The notes under the pieces are model-generated. The model ran no database searches, was not told the origin of the DNA, and saw only the letters and a program-made list of their open reading frames with translations. The translations under genes and the position numbers were made by a program. From the NCBI GenBank assembly GCA_040772685.1, contig JAXGXQ010000001.1, forward strand, positions 620,001-684,000: DNA of 64,000 nt, written 5' to 3'. This stretch comes from JAXGXQ01 sp040772685. Lineage in GTDB: Bacteria > Bacillota > Clostridia > Saccharofermentanales > UBA5734. Of the stretch, positions 18,116-26,385 are shown piece by piece; position 1 is the first letter of the stretch; each line of letters starts with the position of its first letter.

Positions 18116-18163
18116 GGAGGGGCACTTCAATGTGAACAAAGGTTCACTGAGCGGTGCTCCTCC
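18116..18163 (+). promoter_or_regulatory. two-tier stem-loop between livK and livH
   Basis: Outer arms GGAGGGGCAC (18116-18125) and GTGCTCCTCC (18154-18163) pair with one G-U. Inside them GTGAAC-AAAG-GTTCAC forms a second perfect hairpin. There is no U run, so this is not a simple terminator. Such elements after a binding-protein gene usually stabilise the upstream mRNA end. Confidence 0.65.
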
Positions 18164-18195
18164 TGTTTGCTAGAAAATGCAAAGAAGGTGATTTA

Positions 18196-19071
18196 ATGTT
18201 TTTCTCTGTGCTTGCCGGCGGACTGGTACTTGGCTGCACCTATGGCATGCTTTCACTGGGCTATGCCCTGATTTACCAAGCCTCTGGCTACATGAACTTC
18301 ACACAGTCAGAACTGTTGATGTTCGGAGCTTTTCTGGGCCTGACCTTCGTCGAAACTATGGGCATGCCGTTTATTGCCGCTCTGCTCCTGGCCATGATGA
18401 TCATGTTTATAATTGGCTGGATGATGGAACGCTTTATTATTCGCTTCCTGGTCAATAAAAAAGCCAAAAACATCCTGGTTGTTCTGGCTACAATCGCTCT
18501 GCAGATCATTGTCCAGAATGCAGCTACCCTGATTTGGGATACCCAGCCGCACTACTTCCCTCCCATAATCAAAAACACCACACCTGTAAATTTTTTCGGC
18601 GCTTCAATTTCGCGCGACAGTCTGCTCGCCATCGTAGTGGCATTTGCCGCAATGGCTGCTTTGCATCTGTTCCTGAATAAAACCAAGTTTGGTACCTCAA
18701 TGCGCGCTGCGGCCCAAAGCAAGCCTGCTGCTTCCTGCATGGGTATCAATGTCAACCGTACAATCGGCGTGACCTATGGCATCGCGGCCGCCCTGGCTTG
18801 CCTCGGCGGAATTCTGGTAGCCCCCACGCTTACAGTCAGTACCAGCCTTGGTATGCAGCTTGGTCCAAAAAGCTTTGCCGGCGCTGTTATCGGCGGCTAT
18901 GGAAATATCTACGGCGCTATTGTCGGCGCACTGCTGATCGGCGTAATGGAAACATTCGTTGCTGCTTACGTTTCCTCTACTTTCAAAGATTTCATTGTCT
19001 ACGGCGTCATGATTGCTGTCATGATTATCAAACCCTCAGGCATATTTAACGCCAAGGTTTATGACGTCTGA
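18196..19071 (+). CDS. livH: branched-chain amino acid-type ABC transporter permease LivH
   Basis: A 291-residue membrane protein with about eight hydrophobic helices. The opening GGLVLGCTYGMLSLGYALIY leads into the MNFTQSELLMFGA segment and then GAVIGGYGNIYGAIVGALLIG, the cytoplasmic coupling loop of LivH/LivM proteins that contacts the ATPases. AAGAAGG at proper spacing supports the ATG at 18196; a 14-codon in-frame extension upstream starts inside the intergenic hairpin. It pairs with LivM to form the channel. Confidence 0.93.
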   Translation: MFFSVLAGGLVLGCTYGMLSLGYALIYQASGYMNFTQSELLMFGAFLGLTFVETMGMPFIAALLLAMMIMFIIGWMMERFIIRFLVNKKAKNILVVLATIALQIIVQNAATLIWDTQPHYFPPIIKNTTPVNFFGASISRDSLLAIVVAFAAMAALHLFLNKTKFGTSMRAAAQSKPAASCMGINVNRTIGVTYGIAAALACLGGILVAPTLTVSTSLGMQLGPKSFAGAVIGGYGNIYGAIVGALLIGVMETFVAAYVSSTFKDFIVYGVMIAVMIIKPSGIFNAKVYDV

Positions 19072-19098
19072 TAAAGATCAGAGGAAAGGAGTTACCCA

Positions 19099-20166
19099 AT
19101 GCCCAACATTGAAGTTAAGAAAAAAGCATCTGGTAGACGGAAAATACTCGCACCGCTGATTATTATCGCGATCGCTGTGTTGATTCCCACCATGATGGAA
19201 AACAATATAATTCTCTCGCCTAATAACTATTTTTACCTGCTGCTCTGCTTCAGCGCAATCTACGCAATCGCCACCAGCGGCCTGGATATTCTCTATGGGT
19301 ATACTGGACAAATCTCTTTCGGCCATGCCGGCTTCTTTGCCATTGGCTCATACATCAGCGTGCTGCTGTGCCACCCGGCCTGGGGGATATCGCAGTGGCT
19401 GGGCTTTACCTTGCCGCCCTCAATCACCATATTTATCGCAGCCTTTGTCTCGATGATTATTGGTGTGCTGTTGTCGCTGCCGGCCTCAAAACTGGTGTTC
19501 CACTTCCTGTCACTTTTGACAATCGCTTTCGGCCAGCTGATTTTCCTGACGATTACCAGCTTCCCCAAAATCACAAATGCCTACCGCGGCATAACCGCAA
19601 TTCCGCAAATCAGCTTCTTTGGATTTTCTTTCAGCGCTGTATCCAATAAGTACCGCTTTTTCCTGCTGTCATTGTTCTTCCTGGTCATTTTCCTGATCAT
19701 CAAACAGAACATTGTCAAATCGCGCGTCGGGCGCGGCTTCTCGGCAATCCGGGAAAATGTACTGGCTGCAAATGGCTGCGGAATTAATGTTCGTTACTAT
19801 AAAATGATGTCTTTTGGTATCTCGGCTTTCTACACCGGTTTTGCCGGCGCTCTCTACGCCCACATGGTTGGCTTCATCAGCCCCGATACTTATGTGGCAA
19901 ACACTTCAAATATTATGATGACCATGCTGCTTTTCGGCGGCAATGGCAACCTCGCCGGACCCGTAATCGGCGCTACAGTTATTACACTGATCCAGGAAGG
20001 CCTGGCGGAACTTAAAGACTACCGCATGTTGATCTTCGGTATCTTCCTGTTGATCGTCATTCTCTTCCAGCCCAACGGTCTCTATGGACTTTACATGTCT
20101 ACAGTCAACAAAATCAAGAAAAGACTTGCCAGCAGAAAAGAGGTGAAGCCGAATGCTGAAGCTTAA
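19099..20166 (+). CDS. livM: branched-chain amino acid-type ABC transporter permease LivM
   Basis: A 355-residue polytopic permease. A basic N terminus (KKKASGRRK) is followed by about nine helices. GYTGQISFGHAGFFAIGSY is the LivM signature, and GRGFSAIRENVLAANGCGIN with GNGNLAGPVIGA forms the ATPase-coupling loop. AAAGGAG lies upstream of the ATG. It overlaps the start of livG by 14 bases. Together with LivH it forms the heterodimeric membrane part. Confidence 0.93.
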   Translation: MPNIEVKKKASGRRKILAPLIIIAIAVLIPTMMENNIILSPNNYFYLLLCFSAIYAIATSGLDILYGYTGQISFGHAGFFAIGSYISVLLCHPAWGISQWLGFTLPPSITIFIAAFVSMIIGVLLSLPASKLVFHFLSLLTIAFGQLIFLTITSFPKITNAYRGITAIPQISFFGFSFSAVSNKYRFFLLSLFFLVIFLIIKQNIVKSRVGRGFSAIRENVLAANGCGINVRYYKMMSFGISAFYTGFAGALYAHMVGFISPDTYVANTSNIMMTMLLFGGNGNLAGPVIGATVITLIQEGLAELKDYRMLIFGIFLLIVILFQPNGLYGLYMSTVNKIKKRLASRKEVKPNAEA

Positions 20167-20905
20167 CAACATCACAATCAGGTTCGGCGGTCTTGTTGCC
20201 GTCAATCAGCTCAGCTTCGAAATCGAACAGGGCGAGATTTTTGGCCTGATCGGTCCTAACGGCGCAGGCAAAACCACTACCTTCAACATGATCAGTGGGA
20301 CATTCGAACCCACAGAAGGTCAAATTGAACTGGAAGGCAAACGCATTGACGGTATGCCTATGTTCAAGATCAATCGCCTGGGTATTGCCCGCACATATCA
20401 GAACATCAACCTGTTCCGCACTATGACTGTGCTGGAGAATGTCTTGGTCGGACTCCATCCGCACCTTGAAACCGGCTTGCCTGCCGCTATTTTTAAAACT
20501 CCGAAGCAGCGTCGCGAAGAACAGAAATCAATTGAAAAAGCCAAAAGAATCCTTGACCTGGTTCATATTAAGGATAAGGATGACTGGTATGCCAGCAGCC
20601 TCTCTTACGGTGAACAACGCCGATTGGAAATTGGCCGTGCCCTGGCCAGTGATCCCAAGCTTTTGCTGCTGGACGAACCAGCTGCCGGCATGAATCCGAT
20701 TGAAAAAGAAGAACTTGCCGAACTCGTGCGGAAAATCCGTGACACGGGAGTCACAGTACTCCTCGTTGAGCATGACATGAAATTTGTCATGGGCATAACA
20801 GATCGCATCTGCGTACTTAACTATGGCAAACGGATCGCGATGGGTAACCCTGCGGAAATCCAGTCGAATCCTGACGTCATCGAAGCTTATCTTGGAGGTG
20901 AATGA
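20153..20905 (+). CDS. livG: branched-chain amino acid-type ABC transporter ATP-binding protein LivG
   Basis: A 250-residue ATPase. Walker A is GPNGAGKTT (residues 34-42), the signature is LSYGEQRRLEIGRAL, Walker B is LLLLDEPAAGMNP, and the switch histidine follows in LLVEHDMKFVM. The signature LSYGE instead of LSGGQ is typical of LivG. The ATG lies inside the end of livM, with AAAAGAGGTGAAGCCGA upstream as the ribosome site. It energises uptake with LivF. Confidence 0.95.
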   Translation: MLKLNNITIRFGGLVAVNQLSFEIEQGEIFGLIGPNGAGKTTTFNMISGTFEPTEGQIELEGKRIDGMPMFKINRLGIARTYQNINLFRTMTVLENVLVGLHPHLETGLPAAIFKTPKQRREEQKSIEKAKRILDLVHIKDKDDWYASSLSYGEQRRLEIGRALASDPKLLLLDEPAAGMNPIEKEELAELVRKIRDTGVTVLLVEHDMKFVMGITDRICVLNYGKRIAMGNPAEIQSNPDVIEAYLGGE

Positions 20906-20906
20906 C

Positions 20907-21626
20907 ATGAACCCAATACTTGATGTCAGAAACCTGGAATACCATTACGGCGAAATTTACGCCGTGAAGAACATCAGTTTCTCAATTAACGAAGGCGAAA
21001 TCGTTGCCATAATCGGCAGTAACGGTGCCGGCAAAACAACAACGCTGCGTGCCATCAATGGTTTACTGGGCAAGATCAGCGGCGGCGAAATTCACTTTGA
21101 CGGTCACCGGATCGATACGATGCCAACCCATAAAATTACAGGTCTCGGTCTCTGCCAGGTTCTGGAAGGACGTATTGTCTTCCCGCAGCTGACGGTTCGT
21201 GAAAACCTGATGATGGGTGCCTTCCTGCAGAAGGACAAGGTTTTTATCAAAAATCAGCTCGACTATGTCTGCGACCTCTTCCCTCGCCTGCTGGAACGTG
21301 AAAATCAGAATGCCGGCACGCTTTCCGGCGGTGAACAGCAAATGCTCGCGGTTGCCCGCGCGCTGATGTCAAAGCCAAAAATGCTGATGATGGACGAGCC
21401 CTCGATGGGTCTGGCACCGCTGGTCGTCAAAGACATCTTCTCGACTATCGAGAAAATTAATAACGACGGTGTCACTATCCTGCTGGTTGAACAAAACGCG
21501 CGCGCAGCCCTGAAAATTGCCAACCGCGCCTATGTCATCGAAACCGGCGAGCTCATCATGGAAGGTTCGGCTCACGAACTGCTCGAAGACAAAGCCGTCC
21601 AGAAAGCGTATTTGGGCGTAAGCTAA
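20907..21626 (+). CDS. livF: branched-chain amino acid-type ABC transporter ATP-binding protein LivF
   Basis: A 239-residue ATPase. Walker A is GSNGAGKTT (about 37-45), the signature LSGGEQQMLAVARAL, Walker B MLMMDEPSMGLAP, and the switch region LLVEQNARAAL. These are diagnostic of LivF, in which the histidine of the switch is replaced by glutamine. The start at 20907 follows GGAGGTGAATGAC directly after the livG stop; a longer frame overlapping livG is not credible. It is the last gene of the operon and is followed by a strong terminator. Confidence 0.95.
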   Translation: MNPILDVRNLEYHYGEIYAVKNISFSINEGEIVAIIGSNGAGKTTTLRAINGLLGKISGGEIHFDGHRIDTMPTHKITGLGLCQVLEGRIVFPQLTVRENLMMGAFLQKDKVFIKNQLDYVCDLFPRLLERENQNAGTLSGGEQQMLAVARALMSKPKMLMMDEPSMGLAPLVVKDIFSTIEKINNDGVTILLVEQNARAALKIANRAYVIETGELIMEGSAHELLEDKAVQKAYLGVS

Positions 21627-21823
21627 AATACCTGCCTCCGCAATCAGCAGCCGGTCAGTCGCTCGGACAAGTCCTCGAAATGCTGCGCATTTCTGCGGAA
21701 CTCGCTTTGTGACTCGGCAGCAGATTGCGAAAAGCCATGACAGGGCTGAGGTACGCAAAATGAGCAGCTATGTACAGAACTGCTCTCTTGAGCAAAGCAT
21801 TTGGAATAGCATGTTTTAAGATA

Positions 21824-21856
21824 GGGTTACTGGCGACACGCCAGTAGCCCTTTTTT
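21824..21856 (+). terminator. terminator of the liv operon
   Basis: A 12-bp stem (GGGTTACTGGCG with CGCCAGTAGCCC, one G-U) with loop ACA is followed by TTTTTT. It lies about 200 bases after the livF stop. The bases between hold no credible gene. Confidence 0.9.
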
Positions 21857-21889
21857 AGTGAAGCTCCATACGTGGTGCACTAAGAAAAA

Positions 21890-21914
21890 GCCTGATTCTA
21901 CGTTAGAATCAGGC
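21890..21914 (-). terminator. terminator downstream of the LarA-like gene
   Basis: A perfect 11-bp stem GCCTGATTCTA / TAGAATCAGGC with a 3-base loop, followed on the minus strand by TTTTTC. It lies about 180 bases beyond the LarA-like stop, after the large palindrome. Confidence 0.75.
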
Positions 21915-22005
21915 CGACACTTAATAATCTTTGCCTGGCCGCACGCCAGTTGAATTTTCTTCCTATCAGACAATTATCTATTCTCCGCCCTGTGGTCATT
22001 TGCTC

Positions 22006-22096
22006 TAATTACCTGCTCCAGCCAGGCGAATTCGCAGCAAAAGGCGCCTAAAAGGCGCCTTTTGCGAGAAGCTGAGCCTGGTGGAGCAGGTAATTA
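22006..22096. repeat. 91-bp near-perfect palindrome touching the LarA-like stop codon
   Basis: The outer arms are 22006-22027 and 22076-22096 (TAATTACCTGCTCCA in both, then CCAGGC, with one bulged G at 22021). The inner arms are 22037-22049 and 22053-22065 (GCAAAAGGCGCCT and its exact complement, loop AAA). The TAA stop of the LarA-like gene is the first three bases of the palindrome on the minus strand. No U run follows either outer arm. Confidence 0.9.
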
Positions 22097-23362
22097 AAAG
22101 AGGTTGCCGTTTTCGTCGAAGGCAAAGGGGGCCGGTTCGGAGAGGATCTCAATGTCGGGCATGGCTTTGGCCTCTTCGAGCATGGCTTCGGATATCCAGA
22201 TTTCGCTGAGATGAAGGGTATCTTTTATCCGGACAATGCGCAGATTATCGCGATCACTTTCAGTACAGGTTTTAGCTGCCGCCTGGATAGCCAGTTTGTC
22301 ACTGCGGAAGGCCGGCGGAGTTTTAACGACGTTCAGGATAAGTGAAGTCAGGCTGTTGGGTATCGTGGCATCCGGGTCAGCTTTGCCGGTTGCGCGGGTT
22401 GTGGTCGCATCAGCCATTCCAAGCCCGACACTGCTGCCGTGGGTTTCCTCAGTAAGGTCGAGCACCACAACGCGATGTTTCTGGAAGCCGCCGCTGGCAT
22501 AAGGTGTGGCCCAGGTACCGGAGACGTTGGGATCCATACCGTCGCCGCTGATATTCTTGCCAATCTGGTCAACAATCAGGATATCGCCGCTTTCAATTTT
22601 GATCTTCGGCATTTTGCTGAAGGCTATTTTCAGCAGCTTAGGTTCTTCAGTTACTATTTCAGCGGGTGTGAGTGCCTTGATAATGCAGGTTTTGTCGAAG
22701 GCGTTTTCAATCAGGCCAACACCAAACATGACGTTGCAGTTATCAATAATGGTTTTACCGAACATCGGCACCATTTCTGCCATACGCTTAAAACCCTCAA
22801 AATGGCAGGCTTCAGCGCCATATTGCTTACCATAACCAATCGCCAGCATTTTCATCAGGCCGCTTTCGTATTCACCACGGAAAGCTGTATGTGGTTTGAT
22901 CCGGCCAACAACAATCATGCCGTCTGCTTCAGCAGCGTGTTTATCAATATAGACAGCCAGGCCTGTTGGGGTTTTACCGATTTCCACGGTATCCATACAG
23001 GAAATGATTTCACAGCCACAATACTCTTCGGTGACACCAAAATCATTAACTATCTTAAGTTGGCCTTCGGCAAGCGCGCCGCCATGGCTGCCCATTGCCG
23101 GGATAATAAACGGGGTAGCGCCCTTTTCTTTAACAAACGTCGCGATAGTCTTCAAAACCAGGGCGATGTTGTCCACGCCGCGACTTCCGCAGGAAAGGCT
23201 GATCCGCATACCGGGTTTGATGCTAGAAGCGATTTCGTCACGTTCAAGTTCAGCGCGAACTGTAGCAGCCACATCTTCGACCTTTGATTCATCGAAAATC
23301 TGGCGGATACGTACCATATTCGGCAGTTTTACAGGTTTTAGGATTTCTTCTATCATTCCCAT
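22094..23362 (-). CDS. LarA-like protein (lactate racemase domain)
   Basis: A 422-residue member of the LarA superfamily, whose founder racemises lactate using a nickel-pincer nucleotide. By spacing, the four catalytic residues of LarA (His, His, Lys, His) appear present: His93 in PAMGSHGGA, His158 in GRIKPHTAF, Lys171 in ESGLMKML and His187 in EACHFEGF. CGSRG near residue 58 marks the N-terminal nucleotide-binding part. No larB, larC or larE cofactor genes are in the window. Many homologues act on other 2-hydroxyacids or sugar acids, so lactate is not assumed. A promoter with an operator-like palindrome lies upstream. Confidence 0.8.
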   Translation of the reverse strand: MGMIEEILKPVKLPNMVRIRQIFDESKVEDVAATVRAELERDEIASSIKPGMRISLSCGSRGVDNIALVLKTIATFVKEKGATPFIIPAMGSHGGALAEGQLKIVNDFGVTEEYCGCEIISCMDTVEIGKTPTGLAVYIDKHAAEADGMIVVGRIKPHTAFRGEYESGLMKMLAIGYGKQYGAEACHFEGFKRMAEMVPMFGKTIIDNCNVMFGVGLIENAFDKTCIIKALTPAEIVTEEPKLLKIAFSKMPKIKIESGDILIVDQIGKNISGDGMDPNVSGTWATPYASGGFQKHRVVVLDLTEETHGSSVGLGMADATTTRATGKADPDATIPNSLTSLILNVVKTPPAFRSDKLAIQAAAKTCTESDRDNLRIVRIKDTLHLSEIWISEAMLEEAKAMPDIEILSEPAPFAFDENGNLF

Positions 23363-23509
23363 TGTTTACAGACCTTCCTTACTTTTAATCTCATAAATTT
23401 TCATTTGTCGACAGGAATAAATCCAGTCGAATTCCAGTGATATAGTGAAGATTTTTAGCAGCAATTTTTGTGATCAATGTACGACAATTGTTGCAATTCA
23501 CACAGAATA

Positions 23510-23540
23510 AGTATAGCACTCGTTGGTATGACCATTCAAG
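23510..23540 (-). promoter_or_regulatory. promoter with TGGTNNNACCA operator upstream of the LarA-like gene
   Basis: On the minus strand TTGAAT (23535-23540) and TATACT (23510-23515) are 19 bases apart. Between them lies the palindrome TGGTCATACCA (23524-23534), the shape bound by FadR-type GntR repressors. Confidence 0.45.
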
Positions 23541-23566
23541 CCAAAAGCACTCTCCAAAAGCACTCT
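23541..23566. repeat. 13-bp tandem repeat next to the LarA-like promoter
   Basis: CCAAAAGCACTCT occurs twice exactly, back to back, directly upstream of the -35 of the LarA-like gene. Confidence 0.85.
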
Positions 23567-23606
23567 CCAGATTGTTAAGCTGACTACGGACTGCTTCTGT
23601 TTCAGG

Positions 23607-24458
23607 TCACGAATTATAGCGGCGCAGAAACTGGCAGGTACGTTCATTATCTGAATGGAATACGGTTTCCGGTGTTCCTTCTTCGATGATTACGCCTTGA
23701 TCCATGAAGATGATCCGGTCAGCCAGTTCACGGGCGAAGGCCATTTCGTGGGTTACAACAACCATGGTCATATTTTCCTCAGCCAAGGAGCGGATAACCT
23801 TCAGAACCTCGCCGGTCAGCTCCGGGTCAAGTGCAGAAGTCGGCTCGTCAAAAAATATCAACTCCGGAGTAAGGGCCAGGGCGCGGGCGATCGCGGCTCG
23901 TTGCTGTTGACCACCGGAAAGCTGATAAGGGTATGCATCGGCTTTGTCAGGCAAACCCAATTTTTCTAACAGACGACGGGCATCAGCTTCGGCTTCAGTG
24001 CTCGAACGGTCTAAAACAGTTATCGGCGCAGCGCTGATATTTTGTAATACAGTCAAATGCGGAAACAAGTTGAAGCTCTGAAAAACGAGACCAATCTTCA
24101 ATTGAATTTCTTTCAGTTTTTCTGCCGAAGCGTAAACAGCACGACCTTTATCATCATTTGAGCACAACGTTTCACTGCCAACAATTATTTCACCGCTGTC
24201 AGCTTTTTCCAACTGGTTTATCAGGCGCAACAAAGTTGATTTGCCGGAACCGGATGGACCGATAATTGCGACCACCTCTCCCTGCCGGACAGTCAGGCTC
24301 ATCGATTTAAGCACTTCATTTGAACCGAATGATTTCTGCAGGTTATTAACCTGCAACAGAACCTTTTCGTTGTTAACCGCCAGTTCAGTTGTTTGTTCCG
24401 GTGAATATTTTGCTGCTGATTCGTCCGTGAATTGTTTGTTAGTTGATTGTTCTGACAT
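23607..24458 (-). CDS. glnQ: polar amino acid ABC transporter ATP-binding protein
   Basis: A 283-residue ATPase of the GlnQ/HisP type. Walker A is GPSGSGKST, the signature LSGGQQQRAAIARAL, Walker B LIFFDEPTSALDPE and the switch VVVTHEMAFAREL. It has an N-terminal extension of about 33 polar residues before the usual start, which looks disordered; AAAGGTTGAGCTG before the ATG supports it being translated. It is the last gene of a binding protein-permease-ATPase operon and powers uptake of a polar amino acid. Confidence 0.93.
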   Translation of the reverse strand: MSEQSTNKQFTDESAAKYSPEQTTELAVNNEKVLLQVNNLQKSFGSNEVLKSMSLTVRQGEVVAIIGPSGSGKSTLLRLINQLEKADSGEIIVGSETLCSNDDKGRAVYASAEKLKEIQLKIGLVFQSFNLFPHLTVLQNISAAPITVLDRSSTEAEADARRLLEKLGLPDKADAYPYQLSGGQQQRAAIARALALTPELIFFDEPTSALDPELTGEVLKVIRSLAEENMTMVVVTHEMAFARELADRIIFMDQGVIIEEGTPETVFHSDNERTCQFLRRYNS

Positions 24459-24523
24459 CAGCTCAACCTTTCTTCATATCTGCTGCTTTTTGATAGCATA
24501 AGCTTGGCGTTCTGCAGTAGGTG

Positions 24524-25162
24524 TCAGCTTTTATAATACGCCAGGCGGCGCTCACCGGCTGTGAAAGCGAGTTCTACAAGGCTGTTCATGGCAAGGTAAA
24601 ACACACCGGCTACCATAATCGGCACAATACTGGTTGTGCGTGAAGTTGTATTCTGGGCAATTCTAAACAGTTCCATCACTCCGATGGTCTGGGCCAGAGC
24701 GGTGTCTTTGACCAAGGTCATGCATTCATTGCCACAGGCCGGCAAAACACGCTTCACAACCTGAGGCAGAATAATTTTTCGGAAGGTTTGGCGTTTGCTG
24801 AAGCCAAGCACATGGGCTGCCTCATATTGACCAACCGGAATCGATTCAATGCCGCCGCGGAATATTTCCGCGAAATAAGCCGCATAATTAACAGTGAAGG
24901 CAATTATCGCCGCTATAAAGCGTGGGATGGCAATGCCCAGCACAAATGGCGGAAAGTACATGAAAAAGATCAGCTGCAGAATCAGGGGGGTACCGCGCAT
25001 TATCAGCAAGTACAGCCGCAGCGGAGCATTCAGCAAAGGGTTGTTGGCCATGCGGGCTCTGGCCACCAGCATCCCCAGCGGTACTGAAAAAATCAGGGTC
25101 AGGAAAAATATCTGAATCGCTGTCCAGGTTCCTTCCAGAAAAAATGGTAGATAATCGAACAT
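24524..25162 (-). CDS. polar amino acid ABC transporter permease
   Basis: A 212-residue HisMQ/GlnP-type permease with about five membrane helices. The segment LRLYLLIMRGTPLILQLIF matches the conserved RGTP loop of the family, and EAAHVLGFSKRQTFRKIILPQ is the coupling helix that docks on the ATPase. AAGGAAAAGC precedes the ATG. As the only permease in the operon it must act as a homodimer. Confidence 0.93.
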   Translation of the reverse strand: MFDYLPFFLEGTWTAIQIFFLTLIFSVPLGMLVARARMANNPLLNAPLRLYLLIMRGTPLILQLIFFMYFPPFVLGIAIPRFIAAIIAFTVNYAAYFAEIFRGGIESIPVGQYEAAHVLGFSKRQTFRKIILPQVVKRVLPACGNECMTLVKDTALAQTIGVMELFRIAQNTTSRTTSIVPIMVAGVFYLAMNSLVELAFTAGERRLAYYKS

Positions 25163-25288
25163 TCTAGCTTTTCCTTAGCTTAATTTCTTGATCTGCCTTT
25201 TAGATTGCGGATCTGCCCATTTGAGAAATAGTCACGGGCAGCCTGGGTTAGCCAGACTGCCCGCAGCATGATCGTCAATAACGATAAA

Positions 25289-26197
25289 TTATTTAATGGT
25301 TGTAATATCTTTACCGAACCATTTGGTTGAGATCGTTGCTAACGTGCCATCAGCTGCCATTGCTTTAAGTTGCTTTTGCACTTCATCGCGCAGGCTCTGG
25401 TCGTTTTTACGGAAACCAATACCGTATTCCTCACCAGCCAGTGACTCATCCAGAATCCGGAAAGGCTTGTTCTGTGAGGTAATATAGTAACCGGCGACAA
25501 TTTCGTCAATCAGCAGGGCATCTGTGCCTTTTGCTTCCAGATCGAGCAGTGCGGTGACATTTTCCTTGAATTCAACAACTTCTTTCAGGCTGGCTTTAAA
25601 ATCTGTGGCCTTCTCGAGGGCCGATGTTGCTGTAGAAGCAGCCTGGACGCCAAGTTTTTTGTCCTTCAGGTCAGCCAGGGTCTGGTAGGTTGAATCATTT
25701 CGTACAACGACAACCTGACGGTTTTTCAAATAGGGATCGGTTACATTGGTTTCTCTTTTCCGCTCTTCATCAAGCGAGTAGCCGTTCCAGATGCAATCAA
25801 TCAGACCACTGTTGAGTTCACTGAATTTCTGTGCCCAGTCAATCGGCTGCAGTTTCAGGGCAACACCCATCCGCTTGGTTACTTCGGTTGCGAGGTCGAT
25901 ATCAAAACCGACAATCTCGTTTTTTTCATTACGAAAACCCATTGGCGGGAATGAATCGTCCAGGCCCAGAACAAATTCTTTTTTGTCGAGGACTTTCTGG
26001 AGTGAAGGATCAGCTGCAGCTGTGGTTGTGGCAGCAGTTGTACCTGCAGTGGTGCCAGCGGCGGTAGAAGCAGTTGTGGTTGTTGGTGCGGTTGTGGTGG
26101 CTGCGGTTGTGGTGACGGCAGCAGGCCCACAGGCACTCAGGAGCATCGCGGCCAGCATTAGTACAACGGCCAGCGAGAATAAACGATTACGAGACAT
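25289..26197 (-). CDS. polar amino acid ABC transporter substrate-binding lipoprotein
   Basis: A 302-residue family 3 binding protein. Signal peptide with lipobox LLSACG gives a lipid-anchored protein, followed by a stalk of about 45 residues that is nearly all Thr and Ala with some Pro and Gly. The folded part starts near KVLDKKEFVLGLDDSFPPMGF, with DIDLATEVTKRMG and the arginine-bearing motif for the amino acid carboxylate. The start at 26197 has GGAGGATTCACCTA upstream; a 21-codon extension lacks support. First gene of the operon. Confidence 0.92.
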   Translation of the reverse strand: MSRNRLFSLAVVLMLAAMLLSACGPAAVTTTAATTTAPTTTTASTAAGTTAGTTAATTTAAADPSLQKVLDKKEFVLGLDDSFPPMGFRNEKNEIVGFDIDLATEVTKRMGVALKLQPIDWAQKFSELNSGLIDCIWNGYSLDEERKRETNVTDPYLKNRQVVVVRNDSTYQTLADLKDKKLGVQAASTATSALEKATDFKASLKEVVEFKENVTALLDLEAKGTDALLIDEIVAGYYITSQNKPFRILDESLAGEEYGIGFRKNDQSLRDEVQKQLKAMAADGTLATISTKWFGKDITTIK

Positions 26198-26385
26198 TAG
26201 GTGAATCCTCCTTGTTTGTATCAGACGAATCAGGCAGAGGAAAGCCAAATTTTGATTCAAATCAGCTTACAGCTTTTAATTTTTGCCTTGTTAGTCCTTT
26301 AGCATTGTAAAGGATTAACGTCTTTTGGTAAAGGGGGGGGGAGCTGACGAACATCAGGAGCCAATCGGGTAAATATTAGTGGGAA

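Noticed and set aside
22006..22096. Large palindrome as an intrinsic terminator
   Set aside because: No U run follows its outer arm on either strand, and a good terminator lies further on at 21890-21914.
22439..23287. A 282-residue open frame antisense to the LarA-like gene
   Set aside because: Composition is unlike real proteins here, it lacks any motif, and it is a shadow of the LarA-like reading frame.
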